A DNA stretch of 64,000 bases from Eutreptiella sp. 'Long Island Sound 2002' (lineage: Eukaryota; Euglenozoa; Euglenophyceae; Eutreptiales; Eutreptiaceae). A program made the position numbers and the translations under genes. The stretch covers positions 22,007,232 through 22,071,231 of the forward strand of contig OZ038397.1 in NCBI GenBank assembly GCA_964036045.1. Reading direction: 5' to 3'. The notes beneath the pieces were generated by a model that saw only the letters and a program-made list of their open reading frames with translations, made no database searches and was not told the DNA's origin. Position 1 is the stretch's first letter, and every line of letters begins with the position of its first letter. Shown here one piece after another: positions 11,870 through 22,965 of this stretch.

Positions 11870-13830
11870 GGACAAAGGCATCAGACTCTCCTGCACAATG
11901 GGTGTGGGGGGCGACACTGAGTGGGGGTGCAGAGCTTGAGTTCAATGAGGCACGAGCAAAATGAATCAGACGCAGCAGTTGACGTATCGACCCTTGAGAG
12001 TGTCCCAGCCCCTGGACGTCCGGCTCAGATCCGGGACAGCAAGCAAGGCACCCAAACCGCACATGTCCGTGTGCAGTGAGCCACTGGAGCGGGTTTGAGG
12101 GTGGGGTCGGGCGCGGGCCGAGCCCCGGGTGCCCAGAAGACACACGACACAGTCGCACAGGCTGGGGCGCGGTGCTGCGGTGATATATAGGCAGGAAAGA
12201 TGAGGGGCCTTCAGCACCAGAGGTCCGAGGGTGGGGCCATCATGCACTAGAGGACTCGGAAAGTACATGCAGAGCCATGTCTAAGTTGCATGCCAGAGGT
12301 CTGAGGGGCGGCCGGGGGGGGGGGGGGGCGGGACGTGCGCGGGGTCTGAGGGGGCCATCTCGACGCTCTCCGGTGTGCTACTGCCCACACCCGCCGGGGC
12401 CTCACCCAGTCGCCCTCATTATTGTGCCCCGCGTCAAGTCCCCCCCCCCCCATCCCGCATGGACATGCCACCAACATCAATGCCCCTCCAATGCGCCCCC
12501 GCAGAGGCAGAGCACTCTGACGTCCGGGCGCTAGGCCCTCCGCCTCGGGCCCCTGCCAAAGGGTCCCGTTGCGGGTTCCCGTTCAGCAGTGCCCAGCTCT
12601 AGAGCCACTGCAACGGGGGCCTGTCGCCGTGGCTGGAGGCGGGAATGCCCCACCCGCACGACCTCTGAGAGGGGGGGGGGGGGGGCAGCGAGTGCCGTCG
12701 GGCGACGCCCCATCCCCCGTTCGGAGACCGCGGTCCCGACGGCGGGGCTATGGCGGACACACCGCCCCCGCTCCCCCGCACAAGACAGAGCCGCGCATCG
12801 GGGGCCGGGGCGACCGGTGCAGTCCACGCCCCATCCCCTGTGCACCGGGGGCCCGGCCCCCTCAAACGCAGACAACGCGTGGCGGCCCTTCCATGAGAAA
12901 CCACCGCGCGCCCCTCCTCCGATGGTGGCGGGGCCACTGCCGGTGCCTCTGGAAATGCCCTGTTATGCCTCGGGCCCTTGCAAAGCGGCGGGTCGGCACT
13001 GCGGCAGCGCGTCCCCGGTCTCTGCCTCAGCGCCGCAGACCACAGTCATGCTACATCACGCCTGATGTGCCCCGGCGGGCGTGCAGGCGGCGGAGTCGGC
13101 GGCGGAGTCTGCCGGGCAGGACGGAGGCCTCCCACACCGTCAAAGGTCCCCCCGGGTCACATCAGAACAGCCCCTACCCCCTCAACACTTTTGTACAGGC
13201 GCAGTGCGTGAGCCTCCGGCACCGCCGCACGGGGGCCGGAACTCCGCTGAGGCGCACCCTCCGATAAGGCCCCCGGTGGGTCTCGACCCCCCGGGTCTGG
13301 GGGGGCGGCAAACGGCGATCCCCCCCCCCCCGCCACAGGGCCAGCCACAGCCCTGCGGACGAAGGGAACGTGCCAAAAGGAAGAAGCGAAGCTAAACACA
13401 ACTGCGGACACCCTCAAGAGCTGTCGGTTGGCCGTCCGGTACCTACCAACCGCCGTCGGAGGCCAGCGACCGCCATCGGCCACCACCAACCGCCCGCCGG
13501 TTCCCGATCCCCGAGCTAACGAGCCTTTGCGCCCACCGGCGTGGGCATCCCGGCGCGCCCCCCGGCCCTCGGAGGCGGCGATGGGGCCGGGGGGGCGCTG
13601 TTGAGGTCGGCACCGATCGCCTTCCCGTCCCGGACAGTGCCATTGGCTCGCATCGAATGCAGCGGGGGCTCGGGGGCGGGGGCGGGGCATCGAGGGGTCG
13701 AAAGTGCCGCATTCCCGGTGCGCGCGACACCGGGGCAGCCGCGGTCGCGGTGGAGGCTGGTGGGGGTTGGTGACGGTTGGTGACGGGCGCAGGCGGGGGT
13801 TGCTGGAGGTCGGGGGGGGAGGATGGGGGC
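11870..13830. other. GC-rich intergenic DNA 3' of thioredoxin copy 1
   Basis: No convincing gene is seen. Open frames on both strands overlap each other and follow G/C runs (for example near 12318, 12434, 12673 and 13320). They contain no recognisable domain and are interrupted differently in copy 2, where run lengths change the frames (17950-19915). A TATATA-containing word lies near 12182. Confidence 0.5.
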
Positions 13831-13832
13831 GC

Positions 13833-14462
13833 CTACGCGGCGTTGGCGAACATCTGCATGAGCTGGTCGTTGCCGGTGCCGACCATCTCCTCGACGGCCT
13901 GCCCGTTCCGGTACATCTGGAAGGTCGGCAGCATCTTGATGCCCAGCTCCTGACACTTGGACCCGTGCTCCCCGCAGTCGAACTTGTACACCGTCACCTT
14001 CCCCTCGTACTCCTTCGCCAGGCTCTCCAGCATCGGTTCCATCAGGCGGCACGGGCCGCACCACGTCGCGTAGTAGTCCACGAGCACCGGCGCGTCGCCG
14101 GAGGTCGCGGCGTCGAAGTCGGCGGCGGACAGCTGCTGCAGGCGGCTGTCGCCAGCCGCCTCAGGATCCGCGGCGGCCGCGGGCACGACGCGGCTCCGCC
14201 GCAGCGTCGCACCCCCCGGAGCCCGGGGCTCGAGCGGGGCCCGCGTCAACGGCGCGGGGACGAGGGTCGGGGCGGCCAGGGCCGGGGGGGCGTAGCGGGC
14301 CTGGGCGGACTGCCTCGGGTCCTGCCACACCGAAAGGAGCAGTGCGCCAAAGCCAAGCGCCAGCAGAGCAGCGGACGTCCCGAGCAGAACGGAGCTCGAC
14401 CGAGGGCGGTCCTCCATCACGGGGCTCTGCATGGGGCCGGCAGGCAAGAGTGTAGGGGCCAT
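13833..14462 (-). CDS. Thioredoxin-like protein with hydrophobic presequence, copy 1
   Basis: A single exon of 209 residues from the ATG at 14462. The carboxyl-terminal 105 residues are a thioredoxin fold with the redox site WCGPC at residues 134-138 and the cis-proline in KMLPTF at 179. A hydrophobic segment (residues about 24-45, SSSVLLGTSAALLALGFGA) is followed by a Pro/Ala-rich, Arg-containing linker to about residue 100. That looks like a signal or anchor plus transit-like region, as in imported organelle proteins of algae with complex plastids, or a membrane-anchored thioredoxin. The role is thiol-disulfide exchange; the partner is unknown. A CT-rich tract lies upstream of the start. 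A near-identical gene is at 19918-20565. Alternative starts at Met11 or Met16 would keep the hydrophobic segment. Confidence 0.93.
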   Translation of the reverse strand: MAPTLLPAGPMQSPVMEDRPRSSSVLLGTSAALLALGFGALLLSVWQDPRQSAQARYAPPALAAPTLVPAPLTRAPLEPRAPGGATLRRSRVVPAAAADPEAAGDSRLQQLSAADFDAATSGDAPVLVDYYATWCGPCRLMEPMLESLAKEYEGKVTVYKFDCGEHGSKCQELGIKMLPTFQMYRNGQAVEEMVGTGNDQLMQMFANAA

Positions 14463-14704
14463 CGTCGTACAAAAGGCGTGTAAAAAAAAAGTGTTCTGCG
14501 ATGATGAGCAGTGGGACTACCGTTCACCAGTCATCAGAATACCATCAAATGCAGGGCAGCACACGGGACAACGCACAGGACACAGGCTGTACTCACCAAA
14601 TCGAAAGGGAGATCAGCAGCGCTGCAGAACACAACCGCAGACGGAAATGACCCACAGACCGAATGGCATCGGATGGCAGCCTCGAATGTGCTTCCCTACG
14701 CTGT

Positions 14705-14842
14705 GCCATTCGCTCTCTCTGCCCTTCTCTCCCTCTCTCCCTCTCCGCCTCATTCCCTGTCACCTTCCATCTCTCTGTCTGCCCCCCCCCCCCTCTCTCT
14801 CTTCCTCTCTCCCTCTTTTTGGCTCTCTGTGTCTCTCTCTCT
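14705..14842. repeat. CT-rich (polypyrimidine) tract 5' of thioredoxin copy 1
   Basis: About 140 bp is almost pure pyrimidine on the plus strand, with many CTCTCT words and one C run. It lies about 250 bp upstream of the thioredoxin start, so the sense strand is GA-rich. The copy-2 equivalent is 20808-20945. Such tracts can act as promoter elements or adopt triplex structure; no function is shown here. Confidence 0.75.
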
Positions 14843-14904
14843 GAGGGGGCGTTTTCGCACAGCGCGGGCACAGCGCGGGCACAGCGCCAATTATTACGTT
14901 GTTT

Positions 14905-15619
14905 GGGGGAATGTTTGCCCGGCGCGCGCCCGGCGCGCTACCTTTCTATTAACTACCCGACTTCAGTCCGAGATTTACCCTCTAATGGAGAAAGCCCCCC
15001 AAATGGACCATGATGGACTGCGCACCTTCCCTACAAAGCACGTTGCATAATTAGACAATAGCTGTGAATTCAACAACTCCAAATGTCATTTGCATTGTAC
15101 TTAACAAACGGTACTTTGCCTTTACCTTTCGCATAGATTTCACTATGGTAATGAGTCCCCAAGCCGCAAGCGGTTTGGACGGCTTTTCTGCCTCACGTCA
15201 CAAGAACGAAGCGCAAACTCAGTATTCGCTACATCACCCCTGCCTTCTCGGGGTCCCCATGGTGGGGAGAAATCAATATGGCTACATTACCCCTGCTTTC
15301 TTGGGGTCCCCATGGTGGGGAGAAATCAACCTAGTAAGGAGTGGATGTGGTGGAAACGAGCAAAAAATGGAAGAAAATTGGTGAAACCGGGTGAGAATCC
15401 AAATATACCATATCCCGAATGTGAAAGAAGCATCAAAATACCCGTTGTCAAACAACAATAATGCCCATAGTATCACAAAGTATGGGGTTCTAGGACGGCT
15501 AGACGTCCAAATAGTTGCACTGCGCGCGCACTGCGCTTAGTGCACCCCCTAAAGGGTCACCGGTGGGGCACGGGTCAAAAAAGATGCCCGGCGCGCGCCC
15601 GGCGCGCTAACGCTCCCCC
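14905..15619. mobile_element. 715-bp short element with GGGGGA inverted ends (M1)
   Basis: The left end reads GGGGGAATGTTTGC and the right end, read on the opposite strand, GGGGGAGCGTTAGC, matching at 11 of 14 bases. Inside each end are tandem 11-bp GC-rich units (CCCGGCGCGCG). No protein is encoded, which fits a MITE-like non-autonomous element. The same element is at 21008-21722 (also 715 bp), a close relative at 22240-22965 (726 bp, one extra 11-bp unit), and a 3'-lost copy at 16145-16706. No target-site duplication is evident. Confidence 0.55.
15225..15330. repeat. Two-copy direct repeat of about 60 bp inside M1 elements
   Basis: The words GGGGTCCCCATGGTGGGG and GAGAAATCAA occur twice about 60 bp apart, followed by ATTACCCCTGC. 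The spacing and word order resemble units of the 85-bp array and of the degenerate field at 11290. Equivalent pairs occur at about 16477, 21328 and 22560. Confidence 0.55.
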
Positions 15620-16144
15620 TACGTGGCATGCACCCCTCAAACTGCCTTACCCCAGTTCCTGCCCCGTTCCTCAGTTGTTTGTAAGGTACACTCAGGCATG
15701 GAACATGCGCAGCAGGCACTACGGGGCAAGGCCAGCCTGTCCCAACGCAACAGTTGCAGCCCGCACAGCTCCGAGTCCGACCCAAGACGGAGCTGTGCAG
15801 CATGTCTGTTGTCTCACTGTCTCACTGTATGCTTGCGGATGTCCTCGGGAGGCCTTCTTGCTGCCGTCGTCCCGCACACTGCCCGCGGAGCGCCCGATAC
15901 TGAAGCAGCTGTTTCGATCACAAGATCCCCCCTTAATCGAGTGCAATGACTACCGCAAGAACATTGCTCCACTTCTGCCGCGCTTCAAAGATTTCTGCTA
16001 TGCAGGTGCTGTGCTGTGTTTTTTTTTTTCGTATTGCCAAGTGTTGAGTTTCATGGTATTGGACAGTTTGGTGGTGTCACAGCAAGCAAATGCGGACATT
16101 GACGCCTCAATGGGACCCCAGCCAGAGCCATGGAAGCACACTGT

Positions 16145-16706
16145 GGGGGAATGTTTGCCCGGCGCGCGCCCGGCGCGCGCCCGGCGCGCTACCTTTCTAT
16201 TAACTACCCGACTTCAGCCCAAGATTTACCCTCTGATGGAGAAGGCCCCCCAAATAGACCATGATGGATTGTGCACCTTCCCTACAAAGCACGTTGCATA
16301 ATTAGACAATAGCTGTGAATTCAACAACTCCAAATGTCATTTGTATTGTACTAAACAAACGGTACTTTGCCTTCACCTTTCGCATAGATTTCGCTGTGGT
16401 AATGAGTCCCCAAGCCGCAAGCAGTTTTGACGGCGTTTCTGCCTCACGTCACAAGAACGAAGCGCAAACTCAGTATTCGCTACATCACCCCTGCCTTCTC
16501 GGGGTCCCCATGGTGGGGAGAAATCAATATGGCTACATTACCCCTGCTTTCTTGGGGTCCCCATGGTGGGGAGAAATCAACCTAGTAAGGAGTGGATGTG
16601 GTGGAAACGAGCAAAAAATGGAAGAAAATTGGTGAAACCGGGTGAGAATCCAAATATACCATATCCCGAATGTGAAAGAAGCATCAAAATACCCGTTGTC
16701 AAACAA
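16145..16706. mobile_element. Truncated M1-type element in copy 1
   Basis: It begins with GGGGGAATGTTTGCCC and carries three 11-bp GC-rich units, where M1 has two. It follows M1 for about 560 bp and then stops abruptly at the junction with an inverted segment (16707 onward). The full-length counterpart in copy 2 is 22240-22965. Confidence 0.55.
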
Positions 16707-16714
16707 CACAAAAG

Positions 16715-16870
16715 CGACACACACACGCAGGGGGCGCACCGTGCGCTGTGCCCGCGCTGTGCCCGCGCTGTGCGAAAAGTCGGCTGTTTTTCACCACCGG
16801 TAGCCACGGGTCCCAGGGTCCTGAAGTCTGCACCCTACAGCCCCCGTGCTGGTACACCAGGGATTTTTTG
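16715..16870. repeat. Inverted copy of the 23090-23245 segment
   Basis: The segment carrying GGTAGCCACGGGTCCCAGGG and CTGGTGTACCAG-like words is present in reverse orientation at about 23090-23245. A related forward copy is part of the small element at 29750-29984. Confidence 0.8.
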
Positions 16871-16889
16871 TTGTAGTCTGATGCTTGCC

Positions 16890-17193
16890 ATGGGTCCCAC
16901 GTGCTTTCAGCCTTGGTCCCCATCCCTCCCTCCCTCCCTACTTCCCTGACTGCCCCCCTGTCCCACCTCGCCTCCCTCGCCCCCTTCCTCCCCTGCACAC
17001 TTTCGCCCCCCCCCCCCCGGCACAGAGGGCCCCAAAAATGCCAGATACCAAATTGCCCGGCACCATCTGCCCTCCGATGGCACTGCACACTCCATGTGCG
17101 GGATGGAATGAGGGAGTTTTTCAGGGGATGCTGCCAACCCCCAACCCCCCTCCGCCCTTTAGAAAACACACGGTCCAATTTGTGTCACAGGAT
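16890..17193. other. Pyrimidine-rich shared 3' part of duplication unit, no gene
   Basis: The CCTCCCTCCCTACTTCCC-type sequence and a C run are shared with 23249-23551 in the same orientation. No coding feature is recognised in either copy. Confidence 0.5.
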
Positions 17194-17369
17194 CCCATAA
17201 CATTAAAAAGGCATTTGAATTTTTTCCATCGAAAACGCAAAACATTCCCCACTTTCCCCCATTCCCCCCCCTTTTTTACAGTTTTTTCCAATTGCTCAAA
17301 AGCGTACTTGTAATGCTCCATTTCTGGGCACTTTTGGGCCCTGATGTGCCGTCTCGGGGGTCCCCAGCG

Positions 17370-17745
17370 GCCAGCGCAGAGGAAGGAAATCAGAATTGTC
17401 TACTTGACCCCTGTGGGCAAAGTGACCACATAACCCATGCCGGCACTAGGCTCCCAAGCCTGAGCGCTAGCACGGGGACAACATCGGAAGTGGCTACGTA
17501 ACCCCTCTCAGAGGCCCACGTGTGGGCAAACTGGTGGGGGCTCCCAGCCCCATGCAGGCACAAAATCAGAAGTGGCTGCATAACCCCTACCGTCTTGGCA
17601 GCCCACATGTGGGGGAAATGGCGACATAAAGCCTGCCATCTTGGGGACTTCTCAAAACAACTACACAATCCCTGCCCTCTTAAAGGTCCCCTAAGTAAGG
17701 ACAAAATCAGAAGTGGCGACATAACCCCTGCAGTCTCCAGGGGGG
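17370..17745. repeat. Degenerate satellite, copy 2
   Basis: Counterpart of 11290-11665 in the second duplication copy, with the same TCAGAAGTGGC and ACCCCTGC words and a shorter G run. Confidence 0.6.
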
Positions 17746-17949
17746 GGGGGGGGCAATGCGGGGAGGAAACAATGTTTTTTAATTTTCCACAACTGCGTCA
17801 AAAAAAAAATCCACCAAGTTTTTTACCTATTTAAAAAAAATGTTTCTACTGAGTTTGGGTGAAACTGAGTAAAAAAGCCCCAAGATACGGTGAAACTTAG
17901 TGACAAACAACTGTTTAAAAAGTTTCTGCTTGATTTCACCACAGACTCC

Positions 17950-19915
17950 GGACAAAGGCATCAGACTCTCCTGCACAATGGGTGTGGGGGGCGACACTGA
18001 GTGGGGGTGCAGAGCTTGAGTTCAATGAGGCACGAGCAAAATGAATCAGACGCAGCAGTTGACGTATCGACCCTTGAGAGTGTCCCAGCCCCTGGACGTC
18101 CGGCTCAGATCCGGGACAGCAAGCAAGGCACCCAAACCGCACATGTCCGTGTGCGGTGAGCCACTGGAGCGGGTTTGAGGGTGGGGTCGGGCGCGGGCCG
18201 AGCCCCGGGTGCCCAGAAGGCACACGACACAGTCGCACGGGCTGGGGCGCGGTGCTGCGGTGATATATAGGCAGGAAAGATGAGGGGCCTTCAGCACCAG
18301 AGGTCCGAGGGTGGGGCCATCATGCACTAGAGGACTCGGAAAGTACATGCAGAGCCATGTCTAAGTTGCATGCCAGAGGTCTGAGGGGCGGCGGGGGGGG
18401 GGGGGGGGGGCGGGACGTGCGCGGGGTCTGAGGGGGCCATCTCGACGCTCTCCGGTGTGCTACTGCCCACACCCGCCGGGGCCTCACCCGGTCGCCCTCA
18501 TTATTGTGCCCCGCGTCAAGTCCCCCCCCCCCCCCCATCCCGCATGGACATGCCACCAACATCAATGCCCCTCCAATGCGCCCCCGCAGAGGCAGAGCAC
18601 TCTGACGTCCGGGCGCTAGGCCCTCCGCCTCGGGCCCCTGCCAAAGGGTCCCGTTGCGGGTTCCCGTTCAGCAGTGCCCAGCTCTAGAGCCACTGCAACG
18701 GGGGCCTGTCGCCGTGGCTGGAGGCGGGAATGCCCCACCCGCACGACCTCTGAGAGGGGGGGGGGGGGGGCAGCGAGTGCCGTCGGGCGACGCCCCATCC
18801 CCCGTTCGGAGACCGCGGTCCCGACGGCGGGGCTATGGCGGACACACCGCCCCCGCTCCCCCGCACAAGACAGAGCCGCGCATCGGGGGCCGGGGCGACC
18901 GGTGCAGTCCACGCCCCATCCCCTGTGCACCGGGGGCCCGGCCCCCTCAAACGCAGACAACGCGTGGCGGCCCTTCCATGAGAAACCACCGCGCGCCCCT
19001 CCTCCGATGGTGGCGGGGCCACTGCCGGTGCCTCTGGAAATGCCCTGTTATGCCTCGGGCCCTTGCAAAGCGGCGGGTCGGCACTGCGGCAGCGCGTCCC
19101 CGGTCTCTGCCTCAGCGCCGCAGACCACAGTCATGCTACATCACGCCTGATGTGCCCCGGCGGGCGTGCAGGCGGCGGAGTCGGCGGCGGAGTCTGCCGG
19201 GCAGGACGGAGGCCTCCCACACCGTCAAAGGTCCCCCCGGGTCACATCAGAACAGCCCCTACCCCCTCAACACTTTTGTACAGGCGCAGTGCGTGAGCCT
19301 CCGGCACCGCCGCACGGGGGCCGGAACTCCGCTGAGGCGCACCCTCCGATAAGGCCCCCGGTGGGTCTCGACCCCCCGGGTCTGGGGGGGCGGCAAACGG
19401 CGATCCCCCCCCCCCCGCCACAGGGCCAGCCACAGCCCTGCGGACGAAGGGAACGTGCCAAAAGGAAGAAGCGAAGCTAAACACAACTGCGAACACCCTC
19501 AAGAGCTGTCGGTTGGCCGTCCGGTACCTACCAACCGCCGTCGGAGGCCAGCGACCGCCATCGGCCACCACCAACCGCCCGCCGGTTCCCGATCCCCGAG
19601 CTAACGAGCCTTTGCGCCCACCGGCGTGGGCATCCCGGCGCGCCCCCCGGCCCTCGGAGGCGGCGATGGGGCCGGGGGGGCGCTGTTGAGGTCGGCACCG
19701 ATCGCCTTCCCGTCCCGGACAGTGCCATTGGCTCGCATCGAATGCAGCGGGGGCTCGGGGGCGGGGGCGGGGCATCGAGGGGTCGAAAGTGCCGCATTCC
19801 CGGTGCGCGCGACACCGGGGCAGCCGCGGTCGCGGTGGAGGCTGGTGGGGGTTGGTGACGGTTGGTGACGGGCGCAGGCGGGGGTTGCTGGAGGTCGGGG
19901 GGGGAGGATGGGGGC
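17950..19915. other. GC-rich intergenic DNA 3' of thioredoxin copy 2
   Basis: Equivalent of 11870-13830. No convincing gene. The small differences from copy 1 are mostly G/C-run lengths, which argues against selection on a reading frame. Confidence 0.5.
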
Positions 19916-19917
19916 GC

Positions 19918-20565
19918 CTACGCGGCGTTGGCGAACATCTGCATGAGCTGGTCGTTGCCGGTGCCGACCATCTCCTCGACGGCCTGCCCGTTCCGGTACA
20001 TCTGGAAGGTCGGCAGCATCTTGATGCCCAGCTCCTGACACTTGGACCCGTGCTCCCCGCAGTCGAACTTGTACACCGTCACCTTCCCCTCGTACTCCTT
20101 CGCCAGGCTCTCCAGCATCGGTTCCATCAGGCGGCACGGGCCGCACCACGTCGCGTAGTAGTCCACGAGCACCGGCGCGTCGCCGGAGGTCGCGGCGTCG
20201 AAGTCGGCGGCGGACAGCTGCTGCAGGCGGCTGTCGCCAGCCGCCTCAGGATCCGCGGCGGCCGCGGGCACGACGCGGCTCCGCCGCAGCGTCGCACCCC
20301 CCGGAGCCCGGGGCTCGAGCGGAGCCCGGGGCTCGAGCGGGGCCCGCGTCAACGGCGCGGGGACGAGGGTCGGGGCGGCCAGGGCCGGGGGGGCGTAGCG
20401 GGCCTGGGCGGACTGCCTCGGGTCCTGCCACACCGAAAGGAGCAGTGCGCCAAAGCCAAGCGCCAGCAGAGCAGCGGACGTCCCGAGCAGAACGGAGCTC
20501 GACCGAGGGCGGTCCTCCATCACGGGGCTCTGCATGGGGCCGGCAGGCAAGTGTGTAGGGGCCAT
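19918..20565 (-). CDS. Thioredoxin-like protein with hydrophobic presequence, copy 2
   Basis: A single exon of 215 residues from the ATG at 20565, identical in architecture to the gene at 13833-14462: hydrophobic segment, Pro/Ala linker, WCGPC redox site and cis-proline. Two differences from copy 1 are visible. There is a Leu-to-His change at residue 5, and an 18-bp insertion repeats the hexapeptide APLEPR in the linker, giving two copies in a row. Both leave the thioredoxin domain unchanged, so both copies look functional. Its CT-rich upstream tract is also preserved. Whether both are expressed cannot be told from sequence. Confidence 0.93.
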   Translation of the reverse strand: MAPTHLPAGPMQSPVMEDRPRSSSVLLGTSAALLALGFGALLLSVWQDPRQSAQARYAPPALAAPTLVPAPLTRAPLEPRAPLEPRAPGGATLRRSRVVPAAAADPEAAGDSRLQQLSAADFDAATSGDAPVLVDYYATWCGPCRLMEPMLESLAKEYEGKVTVYKFDCGEHGSKCQELGIKMLPTFQMYRNGQAVEEMVGTGNDQLMQMFANAA

Positions 20566-20807
20566 CGTCGTACAAAAGGCGTGTAAAAAAAAAGTGTTCT
20601 GCGATGATGAGCAGTGGGACTACCGTTCACCAGTCATCAGAATACCATCAAATGCAGGGCAGCACACGGGACAACGCACAGGACACAGGCTGTACTCACC
20701 AAATCGAAAGGGAGATCAGCAGCGCTGCAGAACACAACCGCAGACGGAAATGACCCACAGACCGAATGGCATCGGATGGCAGCCTCGAATGTGCTTCCCT
20801 ACGCTGT

Positions 20808-20945
20808 GCCATTCGCTCTCTCTGCCCTTCTCTCCCTCTCTCCCTCTCCGCCTCATTCCCTGTCACCTTCCATCTCTCTGTCTGCCCCCCCCCCCCTCTC
20901 TCTCTTCCTCTCTCCCTCTTTTTGGCTCTCTGTGTCTCTCTCTCT
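20808..20945. repeat. CT-rich tract 5' of thioredoxin copy 2
   Basis: Counterpart of 14705-14842, with the same position relative to the gene and the same composition. Confidence 0.75.
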
Positions 20946-21007
20946 GAGGGGGCGTTTTCGCACAGCGCGGGCACAGCGCGGGCACAGCGCCAATTATTAC
21001 GTTGTTT

Positions 21008-21722
21008 GGGGGAATGTTTGCCCGGTGCGCGCCCGGCGCGCTACCTTTCTATTAACTACCCGACTTCAGCCCGAGATTTACCCTCTGATGGAGAAAGCCC
21101 CCCAAATGGACCATGATGGACTGCGCACCTTCCCTACAAAGCACGTTGCATAATTAGACAATAGCTGTGAATTCAACAACTCCAAATGTCATTTGCATTG
21201 TACTAAACAAACGGTACTTTGCCTTTACCTTTCGCATAGATTTCACTATGGTAATGAGTCCCCAAGCCGCAAGCGGTTTGGACGGCGTTTCTGCCTCACG
21301 TCACAAGAACGAAGCGCAAACTCAGTATTCGCTACATCACCCCTGCCTTCTCGGGGTCCCCATGGTGGGGAGAAATCAATATGGCTGCATTACCCCTGCT
21401 TTCTTGGGGTCCCCATGGTGGGGAGAAATCAACCTAGTAAGGAGTGGATGTGGTGGAAACGAGCAAAAAATGGAAGAAAATTGGTGAAACCGGGTGAGAA
21501 TCCAAATATACCATATCCCGAATGTGAAAGAAGCATCAAAATACCCGTTGTCAAACAACAATAATGCCCATAGTATCACAAAGTATGGGGTTCTAGGACG
21601 GCTAGACGTCCAAATAGTTGCACTGCGCGCGCACTGCGCTTAGTGCACCCCCTAAAGGGTCACCGGTGGGGCACGGGTCAAAAAAGATGCCCGGCGCGCG
21701 CCCGGCGCGCTAACGCTCCCCC
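21008..21722. mobile_element. 715-bp M1 element in copy 2
   Basis: Same length and ends as 14905-15619, with a T for C change in one 11-bp unit (CCCGGTGCGCG). Confidence 0.55.
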
Positions 21723-22239
21723 TACGTGGCATGCACCCCTCAAACTGCCTTACCCCAGTTCCTGCCCCGTTCCTCAGTTGTTTGTAAGGTACACTCAGGC
21801 ATGGAAAATGCGCAGCAGGCACTACGGGGCAGGGCCAGCCTGTCCCAACGCAACAGTTGCAGCCCGCACAGCTCCGAGTCCGACCCAAGACGGAGCTGTG
21901 CAGCATGTCTGCTGTCTCACTGTATGCTTGCGGATGTCCTCGGGAGGCCTTCTTGCTGCCGTCGTCCCGCACACTGCCCGCGGAGCGCCCGATACTGAAG
22001 CAGCTGTTTCGATCACAAGATCCCCCCTTAATCGAGTGCAATGACTACCGCAAGAACATTGCTCCACTTCTGCCGCGCTTCAAAGATTTCTGCTATGCAG
22101 GTGCTGTGCTGTGTTTTTTTTTTTCGTATTGCCAAGTGTTGAGTTTCATGGTATTGGACAGTTTGGTGGTGTCACAGCAAGCAAATGCGGACATTGACGC
22201 CTCAATGGGACCCCAGCCAGAGCCATGGAAGCACACTGT

Positions 22240-22965
22240 GGGGGAATGTTTGCCCGGTGCGCGCCCGGCGCGCTACCTTTCTATTAACTACCCGACTTCA
22301 GCCCGAGATTTACCCTCTGATGGAGAAGGCCCCCCAAATAGACCATGATGGACTGTGCACCTTCCCTACAAAGCACGTTGCATAATTAGACAATAGCTGT
22401 GAATTCAACAACTCCAAATGTCATTTGTATTGTACTAAACAAACGGTACTTTGCCTTTACCTTTCGCATAGATTTCGCTGTGGTAATGAGTCCCCAAGCC
22501 GCAAGCAGTTTTGACGGCGTTTCTGCCTCACGTCACAAGAACGAAGCGCAAACTCAGTATTCGCTACATCACCCCTGCCTTCTCGGGGTCCCCATGGTGG
22601 GGAGAAATCAATATGGCTGCATTACCCCTGCTTTCTTGGGGTCCCCATGGTGGGGAGAAATCAACCTAGTAAGGAGTGGATGTGGTGGAAACGAGCAAAA
22701 AATGGAAGAAAATTGGTGAAACCGGGTGAGAATCCAAATATACCATATCCCGAATGTGAAAGAAGCATCAAAATACCCGTTGTCAAACAACAATAATGCC
22801 CATAGTATCACAAAGTATGGGGTTCTAGGATGGCTAGCCGTCCAAATAGTTGCACTGCGCACGCACCGCGCTTAGTGCACCCCCTAAAAGGTCACCGGTG
22901 GGGCACGGGTCCAAAAAGATGCCCGGCGCGTGCCCGGCGCGCGCCCGGCGCACTAACGTTCCCCC
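22240..22965. mobile_element. 726-bp M1-type element, full length
   Basis: It starts GGGGGAATGTTTGCCC and ends with CACTAACGTTCCCCC. It is 11 bp longer than the other full copies because its right end has three GC-rich 11-bp units instead of two. It is the complete version of 16145-16706. Confidence 0.55.

Larger units (their letters stand above)
11116..17198. repeat. Segmental tandem duplication, copy 1
   Basis: This copy begins near ATTAAAAAGGCATTTG and ends at the junction GTCACAGGAT/CCCATAAC, where copy 2 begins with the same ATTAAAAAGGCATTTG word. Content in order: degenerate satellite-like repeats, a 2-kb GC-rich stretch without a convincing gene, a thioredoxin-like gene, a CT-rich tract, and repeated short GC-end elements. 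Alignment offsets to copy 2 move from 6080 to 6085 to 6103 to 6084, so the copies differ by only a few small indels, apart from the rearranged 3' part (about 16707-16897). Confidence 0.93.

Noticed and set aside
13704-14483. Plus-strand 259-codon frame opposite thioredoxin copy 1 (and its copy-2 equivalent)
   Set aside because: Mirror of the thioredoxin gene, whose minus-strand product has clear domain motifs.
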